Source: Sycon ciliatum
Taxonomy: Eukaryota; Porifera; Calcarea; Leucosolenida; Sycettidae
Assembly (NCBI RefSeq): GCF_964019385.1
Contig: NC_088645.1
Location: forward strand, 26,058,189 to 26,122,188
DNA length: 64,000 nucleotides
Reading direction: 5' to 3'
The notes beneath the pieces are model-generated. The model was given only the letters and a program-made list of their open reading frames with translations. It made no database searches and was not told the DNA's origin. Below, piece by piece: positions 21,545-30,447 of the stretch. Positions within the stretch are counted from its first letter, which is position 1. Each line of letters begins with the position of its first letter. A program made the translations under genes and the position numbers.

Positions 21545-21969
21545 TGTTCAACACCCAATGGCTCAGGAGAAGAAAAGTCGAAAAAAATGTAGTCACTGGC
21601 CTCATTTCAAGTGACAGCAGGAGAAGAAATTTCCTTTCAAAACGGAAGAATGGACTCCTAAAAAAGGTAAGTTGAATGCACATCGCAATTCTGAACTTGC
21701 GCAATTTGTCATGAAGACTTCGCTTCATTTGTGTTCTGCAGGCCGCAGAGTTGCATGTTGGAAGTGGAGCCAAGGTTTTGGTCGTGGTGGTCGCTCCTTC
21801 TGGAGTTCGACACACGTACAGCTCGCATCCTGTGGACGAGATTTTGCCCTCAACCAACTCAAGTGTCACAACAGCAAGAGCTGACCCAGTGGCATGCTCT
21901 GCAAGAAGCAGTTCATATCCCACCGCGATGAATACCCCAGATTCCACCACGAGCCCCACTGAAGAATGA
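21545..21969 (+). CDS. Divergent MADS-box protein (spliced, 5' end unresolved)
   Basis: The exon ending at 21,666 reads RRRKVEK, then SRRRNFLSKRKNGLLKK; a 75-bp intron (GTAAGT at 21,667, TTCTGCAG ending 21,741) is removed and the frame continues AAELHVGSGAKVLVVVVAPSG and HTYSSHPVDEIL to a TGA at 21,967-21,969. Together these follow the MADS-box consensus (basic helix with SKRKxGLxKKAxEL, then a hydrophobic beta strand and Gly turn), closest to the SRF type. MADS proteins bind CArG-like DNA as dimers. A Ser/Thr-rich tail of about 40 residues follows. A polyadenylation signal AATAAA is at 21,971. The start is uncertain: an AG acceptor at 21,544 suggests an upstream exon, and the one nearby ATG (21,558) is in another frame. 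It lies wholly within the transposon and converges on the long ORF. Confidence 0.6.
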
Positions 21970-22491
21970 AAATAAAATTTGGACTGCTGGTCCTTCAAAC
22001 ATCACCTGTTGGATACTCGTTGTGTGCAAACACCATAGTCTGGTATCAATTCACCTCAGAATGTCAACATTGAAATAATAATGTATGCGTCATCAGAAAT
22101 TGACACTTTCTGGACAACAGAACAATGCTAGTAGTCAACAAACATCACACTGAACCACTATGAATAGGAGCACTGGTTTGTACCACATGTACATGCACCT
22201 CAGTGTCTCAAATGGAAATAGAGGAAATAGCCGTGATCATGGTGATAGCCGGGCCATGATGCAGAACCACTTGGGGCCGTCAGATTAATTTTCCTGGACC
22301 GAGCCAGCCGGGAAAAAACCCTCGCGCGGCCGGACGCAGTAGTGAGGGAAAAAACCGGGTGTATATCCCCAACGGCGACATAGGAGTAACGGATAAGACC
22401 ACGGCGAGGTAGCCACGACCCTTGTTCGAGGTACAGCGTCTCTGCACTGGAGTCTCCCACTGCTTGAGCCAGCTGCTCAATGAAGTGGAAA

Positions 22492-22823
22492 GTATATAAA
22501 TGGAGAAGGCATGGTGTCAATAAGAAGTGTAGCGCTCGCACTTGACAATGCAAAGTGTGTGGCATGACGCAAAATGCACATTGAAGAACTACGGAAGCCA
22601 GGACCAGCCCTCCCTTGGCGAGTACACCGACTGTGAAGCAGTCACTGCAAGGAAAGTGCACACACAAGAACAACACAGAAAGCTACTTGAGCAAAATACT
22701 GCTCATCCATGCATACTATGGACACAATCGGACTGCATTCGAGCAAGGCAAACATCTTTTCTTTGAATGTTGGAACATTGTACAAGACACATAAAGACAC
22801 ACATGTCTACTAACTGAAATAAA
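22492..22823 (+). CDS. Possible small plus-strand gene in the transposon
   Basis: TATATAAA at about 22,492 is followed by an ATG-led frame (22,542-22,766, about 74 residues; Gln/His/Thr-rich, no recognised domain) and a polyadenylation signal AATAAA at 22,818-22,823. The next six bases, TTTATT, are the same signal for the minus-strand gene, so the two transcripts would end tail to tail. Protein-coding status is uncertain; there is no homolog I can name. The minus strand of 22,200-22,676 is also open (158 codons) but without a recognisable domain. Confidence 0.3.
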
Positions 22824-22946
22824 TTTATTGCACAGAAAAGTCAATATGAGTGTGTCCGAATGTACCTTGAATATACAAAAGCACATAAACCGCACACCAA
22901 TGGATGAAAGTGGCGAAAGAAATGCAAGGCACAAAGCACTCACCAC

Positions 22947-23426
22947 TCATGGAGGCATATCATCAGCTGCATTGCCGCCGTCAGCCATGCACGAAACCAT
23001 ATCCCGCATCTGGCGCACGACCTTCAACACTGCTGGCTGGGTGGAAGCCTGCTCCAGTTCATCGCACAATGCAGAGGCAGCATTGTTGTCGGGCGCGAGA
23101 TGTAGTAGCTGCTGGAATTCTTTCCTGAGGGAAGCCATAGTCCGTCTCGTATCACTCCCGTGTTTCTCGGCCTCTTCGGTGGTCAGAAAGTGTGGTGGCT
23201 GAGACTGCCTGGACAGCGGATAGGCACCATCTCCAAATAATGTCGCTAGCTGCTTCCGTCTGGCTTTACCCACAGCAGTGAGGTTCACAGCATCCGGCAC
23301 CAATTCCTCACCAGGACTGAAGGATTGCAGTGGTCTTGAAAACGCTAGCTCACCATTGGGAACCAACATTGTTCTCAGACGCGCACGCCACACCAGAAGT
23401 TCCTTAGCATAACCGGGACGGGCTCT
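22947..23426 (-). CDS. C-terminal extension frame of the transposon's long ORF
   Basis: The frame of the 945-codon ORF remains open for about 160 codons beyond its TGA at 23,427-23,429, to a stop at 22,947; the first internal Met is at 23,393. It contains no other stop and reads like ordinary protein (KELLVWRARLRTMLVPNGEL near the start, a helical Glu/Leu-rich middle, a GGNAADDMPP end). Either the TGA is a recent nonsense change and the ancestral protein was about 1,105 residues, or the downstream frame is a separate exon. A minus-strand polyadenylation signal is at 22,824-22,829. Confidence 0.5.
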   Translation of the reverse strand, partial: RARPGYAKELLVWRARLRTMLVPNGELAFSRPLQSFSPGEELVPDAVNLTAVGKARRKQLATLFGDGAYPLSRQSQPPHFLTTEEAEKHGSDTRRTMASLRKEFQQLLHLAPDNNAASALCDELEQASTQPAVLKVVRQMRDMVSCMADGGNAADDMPP

Positions 23427-26264
23427 TCATTCCGACTTTGGATCTGGCAGCTGTAGGGCACTGAATACTTTGGAGCGGAGCTTCATGAGCTGCTCATGGT
23501 TACGGATCACCCAGCGCCACATGTTGGAGTCTTTCTCCCCTGACACCCATGACTTCACATTGGCATTTAGCTCTTCGACGATAGCATCAAGTGCCTGGTG
23601 GAGGTCACCCTTTCCTGACCTGCTGAGGAAGAGAGTGCTGTCAATGAGACTTCGCAAATCTGTTGGGAGCGAGAGGCGACGGACTTCCTCGGACATGTCA
23701 ATCACTTGATATGTTGTGTGATTCCTCGCATGTAGCAATGGAGAGAGAACTCTGCGAGACTCAATGAACAGTGGTACGTCGTTGTGCCGTGCTCCCCGCC
23801 GAAGCATGAATAGTGGAAAGCAGTACTGAGTGCACAGATCCAGCAGCCAGGAATACGTATGATTGTTGGTGAACTGCTTGCACGAAACGAAGAAACCCTC
23901 TGCTGAAGGGGTGTTGCTGCCAGATTCCTGGGCGAGTACATATGGCCGCAGAAGTTCGTCAAAGCAGCCATCCGTGAAACGGCTCAGCTCATCGTATGTG
24001 CGGTGGTGGTCTTTGGCTTTGAAGGCCCAATCCAATTGCTTAGGAGAAGTATATCCCTGGCTAATAGCGAACTCCTTATAGGCAAATGGCCACAGAGACT
24101 TGACAATGCACTGGATGATGTTCATCTCCCAGTGCAAGCCACCTGAAATGGGTAGTACCCAATCAAACTCCCCATCAGGAATGTTTGTTGGGGGCATCAA
24201 TTCACCCTTCTCAACCAGATCATCTAAAAACTTCCTCAGCCTCTCACGTAACGTACTCATGTTCCCTGTTACACCCAAGCCCCTTGTACTGCATGCACTC
24301 TTCAGGTCAGCCTTCGACATTGAGTCGACATGCAATATTCCTGCTTCATGGTTAGCCAATTTGGCTGCATCACGCCTTGCCTCCTCCATCACAGCCAATA
24401 TGAGGGAGTACGGCAAGCCGTCACACACAACAGTGAGCCATTCCCTCACCCCCTCGTCACCTACACATTGTTTTACCCTTGCACGCTTCCCAACATCGCG
24501 CAATACAATGCGAACAGCTTCATGGGAGTTGGGGTTGACAAAAATGGGCTCTAGAAACCCAACATCTGCCGGGGACACAAGGGGCACATCTTGACCACTG
24601 GTCTTTGAGGACACTCTGGTTAACGAAACACCCGTACTGCTGTCCACATGCGGTACATACACAAACTCGGTGCCTGACTTTAGTGTGCCTGGCTTGGTGA
24701 CTTTGAGGTGCTCGGTCGACACCACTGATTTGCCTTGGTCAGCTTGCAATGCCTGCCTAACATTTACCCTGCATGTCGCATTGGGACACAAATGCAGCCT
24801 GCGCTCCATCTGTGTGCAACATTTAGGGCAGATCAGGTACCGTCTTTCTCGTTCCAATGATGCAAGATGGCTATCCACTGGGTCAGCTGATAGCCTCTGC
24901 TCAGACACAAGAGCTTCAATCCTTTTGTTCATGAAACTCAGCAAGTGTGGCTTAATCAAAGATTCTTGATCAAGAGGATCCGGTACCTGATCTATTGCAC
25001 ATTGAATCTCAGTGACAGTTGGAAATTTCCAATTTCGGAAATGGAAATCTCCCTTTTCTTGGGAAGGAACATGGGAATGACGGGCATAGACAACATTGGT
25101 CAGAACTTCATACGTGGAACGATTGCTGCCACGGGAGAGGTACGACTTAAGTTGTCGTTGCTCATTGTCAAACCCAACACTCACGAACCCTTCAGGAACT
25201 TGCAGCTCGCTACCACCCAACCCAGCCAACCAATCTTTCACAAGCTTATAACTCCCCCCCGACCCTAGGTGACCAAACATGTCGAGGGTTGTCTTGCTTT
25301 GGGTGATGCTGTACACTATCGCCTGGAGCAAAACATGGAATTCTGCACAGTAATTCAAGTTAGCAGCAGCATAGAGAGACTCCATGGCTTGCGCTTGAAG
25401 AACTGTGCGGCGGTCGGCAACGGAGAAGTCAAGTGCAAACGTGCTGGAGGTCATGCCCGTCACAAACGTCTCAACAAACTTGTTGTAGGGTTTGTTGCTG
25501 AACTGACCCGTCGGGATGGACAGCAAGTTCTGCAATGATCTACTTGACTTTGCTGACTCAACAGCACTCAACACATCTGCTTTGAACTGTGGCTGCTCAG
25601 CCACACACAGCCTACGTAGCAAGTCCAAGCGACCTTCCGAGGTGCTCGGAAGCGAACCTACACTTTCCTTTTTCAAACTAATTATTTCCTTCTCAAGTAA
25701 TTCAATTTTGCTATCCTTCTGCAAATGCATCTTCGACAATGCAGCCAACGCACAGTTTTTGGCCACCAACACTCTCTCTAAACGCTTCAAAGAATCAACA
25801 TTTTCAACATTATCAACATTTTCAACATTATCTACCAGTACTTCGTTTGAGGCTGAGGAGGTTTCTCGGGACTGGCTGAAGACAGGGGGAAAAGAATCAT
25901 CTACATCATCGCAGGAGCTTACCTCTGGGAGAGCCTGAGGAACATCATCGCTGGCATCTACCATGTCTACAGAGTCCCCATAGCTATCGCCCCTCCGAGG
26001 CTCGTACAGAGGGTGGTTGGTGATTAAATCCTTCAAGTCAGCCAGTCGTCCGCAGCTCCTACAAATTGCAGATACGTCTCGTCCAGAGAGCACTGACAAC
26101 ACTGCCAGGATACACTTGCGAACCTGAACATCCTTGGAGCTATGCCGAGGCGATTCCCACTCATCGTGGAAGGGATTCTTGCACGCAAACTGGTATTGAG
26201 AACCTCCAGAGTGTCTCCTCTTCGTGGATATCTTGCCCATGATGACAAAATGTTGAAAATGCAA
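23427..26264 (-). CDS. 945-aa SAP-domain protein, candidate DUF6589/KDZ-like transposase
   Basis: One uninterrupted minus-strand ORF, probably starting at Met 9 (MGKISTKRR). Seen: an N-terminal Cys-rich part (C28; CRSCG at 68-72), an acidic linker, a coiled coil at about 155-200, a D-N pair at 366-367 (VGFDNEQ), a zinc ribbon at 479-498 (CPKC, then CPNATC), D615 in VVCDGLP, a SAP motif at 649-682 (KADLKSACSTRGLGVTGN), and HWEMN at 711-715. DUF6589 and KDZ transposases share an RNase H-like core with a D-N motif, a second Asp block and a His-rich H-x-E-M-N-like block, so D366, D615 and E713 are plausible catalytic residues. This is pattern inference. SAP motifs bind AT-rich DNA; here it would sit inside the catalytic domain. 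It is the only large gene of a transposon with clean ends, which supports a transposase role. Confidence 0.6.
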   Translation of the reverse strand: MHFQHFVIMGKISTKRRHSGGSQYQFACKNPFHDEWESPRHSSKDVQVRKCILAVLSVLSGRDVSAICRSCGRLADLKDLITNHPLYEPRRGDSYGDSVDMVDASDDVPQALPEVSSCDDVDDSFPPVFSQSRETSSASNEVLVDNVENVDNVENVDSLKRLERVLVAKNCALAALSKMHLQKDSKIELLEKEIISLKKESVGSLPSTSEGRLDLLRRLCVAEQPQFKADVLSAVESAKSSRSLQNLLSIPTGQFSNKPYNKFVETFVTGMTSSTFALDFSVADRRTVLQAQAMESLYAAANLNYCAEFHVLLQAIVYSITQSKTTLDMFGHLGSGGSYKLVKDWLAGLGGSELQVPEGFVSVGFDNEQRQLKSYLSRGSNRSTYEVLTNVVYARHSHVPSQEKGDFHFRNWKFPTVTEIQCAIDQVPDPLDQESLIKPHLLSFMNKRIEALVSEQRLSADPVDSHLASLERERRYLICPKCCTQMERRLHLCPNATCRVNVRQALQADQGKSVVSTEHLKVTKPGTLKSGTEFVYVPHVDSSTGVSLTRVSSKTSGQDVPLVSPADVGFLEPIFVNPNSHEAVRIVLRDVGKRARVKQCVGDEGVREWLTVVCDGLPYSLILAVMEEARRDAAKLANHEAGILHVDSMSKADLKSACSTRGLGVTGNMSTLRERLRKFLDDLVEKGELMPPTNIPDGEFDWVLPISGGLHWEMNIIQCIVKSLWPFAYKEFAISQGYTSPKQLDWAFKAKDHHRTYDELSRFTDGCFDELLRPYVLAQESGSNTPSAEGFFVSCKQFTNNHTYSWLLDLCTQYCFPLFMLRRGARHNDVPLFIESRRVLSPLLHARNHTTYQVIDMSEEVRRLSLPTDLRSLIDSTLFLSRSGKGDLHQALDAIVEELNANVKSWVSGEKDSNMWRWVIRNHEQLMKLRSKVFSALQLPDPKSE

Positions 26265-26599
26265 AACGGGCTTCTTCTCGTCGCTTCTCTCTCGAGAACG
26301 ACATGGCAGAGTTCAATTTTTTTTCGGGCAAAACCTCCATAAACCCCTACAGGCCAGGCTAAAACACTGTCCAACCTCCGCACTTTTGGGGTTACCTCCG
26401 CAAAGTTACCTAAAGAGGGACTGATATTTCAAGGCAAATCGAAATTGTGCCACATCTCTTTCAATAAGAACAGAGGCCTTCGCAGCGCATCCATCTTCCT
26501 CTTTTTCGGGGGGGGGGGGGGGCACGGCGGGCGCACGCGCGATTTGACCGTGCGTACTTGTCAATCTCCATATCAACGCCTGAGTTTTCGTGTAAAAAC

Positions 26600-26633
26600 C
26601 GAATGTTCCCTGAACAAGGGATTCCCTCGACTG
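26600..26633 (-). repeat. Right terminal inverted repeat of the DNA transposon
   Basis: Inverse of 21,272-21,305, with the GTAAT target duplication immediately outside at 26,634. A run of 14 or more G residues lies inside the element at about 26,509-26,522. Confidence 0.85.
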
Positions 26634-26638
26634 GTAAT

Positions 26639-26930
26639 CCACCATCACCGATGAGTCGGTGATTCCCAGTGACAAAATCGCCAGCTCAATGGAGAAAGCC
26701 CACTCCTTGAACTGCGAGGGCTTGCCATCGAAGATCGGCGGCTCCTTAGCGTGCTGAGGCTTCCCGGACGAATGAGCGGGCGGCACAGGGAGCGGTTGTT
26801 GACGGTTGCTCAGACGGGCGCTGACTTCGCGACTGGCTTCACGGACCTCGCTGGCAAACCTGAATAGCAACACAGAAAGAACAAGGATCGCCAAGACAAT
26901 GGCGAGCTCCAAGAACACCATGTTAACCAT
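26639..26930 (-). other. gag region of chromovirus 1, 5' part
   Basis: Minus-strand frame with a hydrophobic N-terminal stretch (LELAIVLAILVLSVLLF) and the gag-like block PPIFDGKPSQFKEWAF. It begins within the primer-binding site just after the 5' LTR. Fossil. Confidence 0.7.
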
Positions 26931-26942
26931 CCTCCGCTACCA
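26924..26942 (-). promoter_or_regulatory. Primer-binding site of chromovirus 1 (initiator tRNA-Met)
   Basis: On the minus strand, one base after the LTR, the sequence TGGTAGCGGAGGATGGTTA matches the complement of the 3' end of animal initiator tRNA-Met (TGGTAGCAGAGGATGGTTT) at 17 of 19 positions. Confidence 0.75.
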
Positions 26943-26943
26943 G

Positions 26944-27075
26944 TGTAACCGTTTGAAGGTATTCTTGGAAAAGACAATGCTTGCTCAAGGCAACACAACT
27001 GATATAGGGCGCTTCGTGCCCTAAGGTGATAACGCGAGTGCTGACAGGATAGGGAAAGGTGCAAGACACAGAGCT
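26944..27075 (-). repeat. 5' LTR of chromovirus 1 (partial)
   Basis: Matches 16,371-16,502 with about three differences in 131 bases. The outer (5') part is absent where chromovirus 2 begins at 27,076. Confidence 0.85.
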
Positions 27076-29397
27076 GTGAACCGACCATTCAGAGTGGTAA
27101 CAGATGCAAGCGATTTCGCCTTGGGATGTGTTCTTCTCCAAGAACTAGAGGAAGATGCCTGGCATCCAGTGGCTTATGCTAGCCGAAAATTGTCTGCTGC
27201 TGAACAGAATTATACAGCTACAGAAAGAGAAACATTGGCCGTAGTGTTTGCGCTAAAGACCTGGCGCATCTACCTCTTTCAACACTTTGAGGTCATAACA
27301 GACAACATGGCGGTAGTTTATCTGAAAACAAAACCAAGCATTACAAAGAGAGAGGCGCGATGGTTTGAGTTCCTAGCTGACTATGACTACACAGTCCGTC
27401 ACAGACCAAGCAGAGAGAACCCTGCAGATCCCCTTTCGCTTCGCCCAGATCTCCATGAGAGTAACCTCGTGGAGAATGCAGTACCACGTTTGAATGCTAT
27501 TGAGTATGCTTTAGCAATGAATGATGACGTGTCCAATACAATATCAGATGCCTACCAGAGAGACAAAGAGCTAACTCCCATCATAGAAAGATTGAAGCAT
27601 TCTCTCCGAGATAATTTGCATGGTCGCTATTATTGGGACGAATCCACTGATCGCTTGTACCTCAAGGCATCCCCCAATAACCGGTTGTGCATACCACAGT
27701 GCGGTGTCCGGTTAAAGCTCATTCAAGAACACCATGAGTGTGCAAGGGCTGACCACCCGGGTCGTGATCGAACGTACTTCCGCCTAGCACATTTTTTCTA
27801 CTGGCCCCGAATGGGTCTCGATATCAAGAGATTTGTCAAAACCTGTGATCTCTGCCAGCGAACGAAGGGAGGTCAGCCACGAACAGGGCTTCTCCAGTCA
27901 CTTCCAGTACCTAATAGTCCTTGGCAGGATATCTCCATGGATTTTATTGTTGGATTGCCCCTTACGTCTCTTGGCTTCGACGCAATTTACACCTTTGTGG
28001 ACCGACTTACGAAATGCGTACATCTTGTTCCAACAAACTCGAAGATTGATGCTAAGGGCAGCGCTCAACTGTACATTCAAAACGTGTTTTGTCTGCACGG
28101 GCTGAGCTCGATCATTGTTTCCGATCGCTATCCACGATTCACTGCAGCTTTTTTCAAAGAAATATTCTCTCAGCTAGGAACTAAATTGGCATTCAGCACT
28201 GCTAACCACCCGCAAACGGATGGTTTGACAGAGAGAGTTAACCGGCAAGTGGGAGATGTTCTAAGAGCATTTGTGAACTTGAGACAGGACAATTGGGATT
28301 CGCTTCTACCACTCTGCGAGTTTGCAATTAATAGTTCACAACAGTCATCTGTAGCTAATACACCGTTCTATGTGAACTATGTGTTTGACCCTAAGTCCCC
28401 GCCCGAATTCATTCTTACGGGAGGGGAAAGGAGTGATTCGGTCGATTGGCTTCACGAGCAGGAAGCCGCACTAAGGATAGCTGGAGATGCAATGCTCGAC
28501 GCGCAGGCAAGGCAGGCTCTATACGCAGACCAGACGAGAATGCCCAGTGATTTGAAGGTTGGTGATAGCGTTCTTGTCTACAGAGACTTTCTACTGACCC
28601 CGGAAGCTCGTGGCCAGCCCTCTCGGAAGTTGCAACCCAAGTGGTTTGGTCCGTATCGTATCCAGGCTAAGATTGGAGCGAATGCTTTTCGCTTGGAACT
28701 ACCCCGTGAACTTCGCTGCCATCCCGTGTTTAATGTCGCTGCTCTTAGACGCTACGAAGAGAACACGATTCCTGGAAGACACCAACCCCCGCCTCCGCCC
28801 TTAACAGATCTAGATGGACACACACGCTATGGTGTCCAAGCCGTTTTGAATCACCGACACCGCAGTGGTGAGCAACACTTCCTGGTGCATTGGAAGGGTA
28901 AACCCAGCAGCGAAGCTACGTGGGAGCCCGCTGGCAACCTATGTGATGAGTCTGGTCGGAATATTAAACCGCTGCAGAACTATCTAGCCTCACAACGACA
29001 GCAGCCTTGATCTAACTGGGCTGAGCCATATGCATCTCTTACTGAGATAGTTAATAATATGTTATAGACTGATAATTATAGTTTTGCGTCATCTCCTTGT
29101 GAGAGTGATTGGATTACACTTCAATGTGCTTATTCATGTGCATGAGTGATTATTTAATATTCCCCTTTCCACAATTGCATCTCCTAACTGGATTGTGTTA
29201 TCTAATAGAACCTTGGGCTTCCTATGGGGCCGGGAGAGTGTAATAGTTTTACCTTGACACTTCTTGCTTGTCTTATGGTAACACCTTGTGTTCCTACTAT
29301 TCTCACTCCTGCGGTTCTCGCCTTTCTTTTGCTTTATAACCTCTTGTTTGAACATCATTCGGGGATTTCTCCAATCAATCAAGTCTATACTGTTACA
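27076..29397 (+). mobile_element. Ty3/gypsy chromovirus 2, 3' part
   Basis: Plus-strand element whose frame (27,076-29,010) begins in RNase H (RVVTDASDFALGCVLL), continues through the integrase zinc region (HHECARADHPGRDRTYF, CDLCQRTKG), the catalytic core (DISMDFIVGLP, SDRYPRFTAAFF, DGLTERVNR) and a GPYR block, and ends in a chromodomain (HFLVHWKGKPSSEATWEP). A purine tract (GGGGCCGGGAGAG) leads into a 3' LTR at 29,239-29,397. The 5' half (LTR, gag, protease, RT) is missing. What remains reads as one long open frame, so it looks fairly young. It is related to, but distinct from, chromovirus 1. Confidence 0.88.
29239..29397 (+). repeat. 3' LTR of chromovirus 2
   Basis: 159 bp beginning TGTAATAG and ending CTGTTACA, preceded directly by the purine tract at 29,226-29,238. 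The ends resemble those of the chromovirus 1 LTR; the interior differs. Confidence 0.7.
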
Positions 29398-29654
29398 CAT
29401 AGTGTAGCATGGCTACTTTATGACACGTAATTTTTATGCACATAAATAGTACGCCGCAGGAATGCATGGATAGCTGTGCGCATACTCACACTGCCTTGTC
29501 TTCTTCTTCTCCTTGTGAGACAATGAACGAATGATAACTACTCACGTAACTACAAATATGTGCTTTGAGTGCTGAGAGTATACGAGGTACACTTGAATCT
29601 GATGAATATGAAAGAGAAATTACCCACATTATCTTCATTTTATAGATGTTCAAG
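29398..29654. other. Unassigned interval
   Basis: I see no gene or repeat in this stretch apart from short A/T-rich patches. Confidence 0.5.
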
Positions 29655-29890
29655 TGTAGGCAGGCAGGCACAGTGGGTTGGTCTAAGACCATGATTGAGA
29701 AACGAGAGGTTTCAGGTTCAAGTCCTGCTTGACATCGGAAGGATGTTTCCAACCCTGCTGCGACCCACAGTTAATTGGGAACTCGTGGCCTGGCATGAGA
29801 AAAACATGGACGTGGCAAATGGGATTTAGGTCTTTTTCCTCTGGTTGGTGGATCTGATCTATCCTCCCCCACCGTTTAGGAGCCGCATAT
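29655..29890 (+). mobile_element. tRNA-derived SINE
   Basis: The head GGTTGGTCTAAGACCATGA resembles the A-box/D-arm of a tRNA, and GGTTCAAGTCC at about 29,714 is an exact B box, spaced as in a pol III promoter. A non-tRNA body follows (ACCCACAGTTAATTGGGAAC, TCGTGGCCTGGCATGAG) to about 29,890. Only one copy is present in this window, so the borders are approximate. Confidence 0.65.
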
Positions 29891-30307
29891 GACGAGAAGA
29901 AATCCCCACAACGATGAAAGAGGGAACACTGAAGAAGTGTTGCTCAAAAATAGAAAGGCCTCTTTCTTCTTCTCCACTTGGAAACTATTTTTAGTAGTAG
30001 TAGTAGTAGTATTCTTTTATTTTCCATCGGAAGCCTCAACAGTGATGAACACAACTCTTAAGAGGGCCGATAACAGGGTAGAGGGGTGTGGGGTGAGAAA
30101 AAAAATAATAATAAGAGATATTTTACTTGAAAGGGTGCTCGAAAGTGAATATTTTCGCGACTGATCTCAAGTAGAATTTTGCCGACTGTGACGTTTTGGT
30201 GATTTTCTGGATTTGTTGGCAAAACGTTAAGCCATTTTTAGCTTGGCGCGGCTCAAGTATCTATCATTTCCTTCCCCAGTGGTTGTAAAGCGGTAAATGA
30301 AGTATTA
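29891..30307. other. Unassigned interval
   Basis: No gene recognised. It contains a short (TAG)n run at about 29,995-30,010 and otherwise unremarkable AT-rich sequence. Confidence 0.5.
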
Positions 30308-30443
30308 TTCCCGTAGCTATGCAGAAGACGTTACTTCAGTAACGTCCGGCGCTAGCGAGGGTCCACACAGCTTTATTCCCGTAGCTATGCAGAAGACGTT
30401 ACTTCAGTAACGTCTGGCGCTAGCCAGGGTCCACACAGCTTTA
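30308..30443. repeat. 68-bp tandem duplication with palindrome
   Basis: Two consecutive 68-bp units, TTCCCGTAGCTATGCAGAAG... to ...CCACACAGCTTTA, differing at about two bases. Each contains a 9-bp-arm palindrome, GACGTTACTTCAGTAACGTC. Confidence 0.9.
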
Positions 30444-30447
30444 ATTT

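Larger units (their letters stand above)
21272..26633. mobile_element. Complete 5,362-bp DNA transposon with SAP/DUF6589-like ORF and MADS-box gene
   Basis: Left end 21,272 starts CAGTCCTGGGTATCCCTTG; right end, read inward from 26,633, starts CAGTCGAGGGAATCCCTTG. About 28 of the first 34 bases agree, so these are true terminal inverted repeats. Both sides are flanked by GTAAT (21,267-21,271 and 26,634-26,638), a perfect 5-bp target duplication. The element lies inside gag of chromovirus 1. It carries a plus-strand spliced gene with a MADS box near the left end, a long minus-strand gene starting near the right end, and a possible small plus-strand gene between. It is not LTR- or virus-like. 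I cannot assign a named superfamily: CAGTC ends with 5-bp duplications do not match hAT, PIF/Harbinger, CACTA or piggyBac. Confidence 0.85.
16371..27075 (-). mobile_element. Ty3/gypsy chromovirus 1, split by a DNA transposon
   Basis: A minus-strand LTR retrotransposon. 3' LTR 16,371-16,542, purine tract at 16,543-16,557, chromodomain 16,828-17,022, integrase about 17,209-18,483, RNase H 18,666-19,040, reverse transcriptase about 19,118-19,982, protease about 20,050-20,500, gag from about 20,500 up to 26,930 with a 5,362-bp DNA transposon inside it, primer-binding site 26,924-26,942 and partial 5' LTR 26,944-27,075. The two LTR copies differ at about 3 of 131 aligned bases, so the insertion is fairly young. 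It is broken in roughly half a dozen places. The outer end of the 5' LTR is lost, so no target duplication can be read. Confidence 0.9.

Noticed and set aside
21420-21998. N-terminal part of the 528-codon minus-strand frame (20,412-21,998)
   Set aside because: It lies beyond the transposon border at 21,272 and is the antisense shadow of the MADS-box gene; only the part below 21,272 belongs to gag.
22200-22676. 158-codon minus-strand frame inside the DNA transposon
   Set aside because: Open but without recognisable features, and beyond the polyadenylation signal of the minus-strand gene.
26500-26525. Poly-G tract as a regulatory quadruplex
   Set aside because: It is a single homopolymer run, prone to assembly or slippage error, with no other supporting feature.
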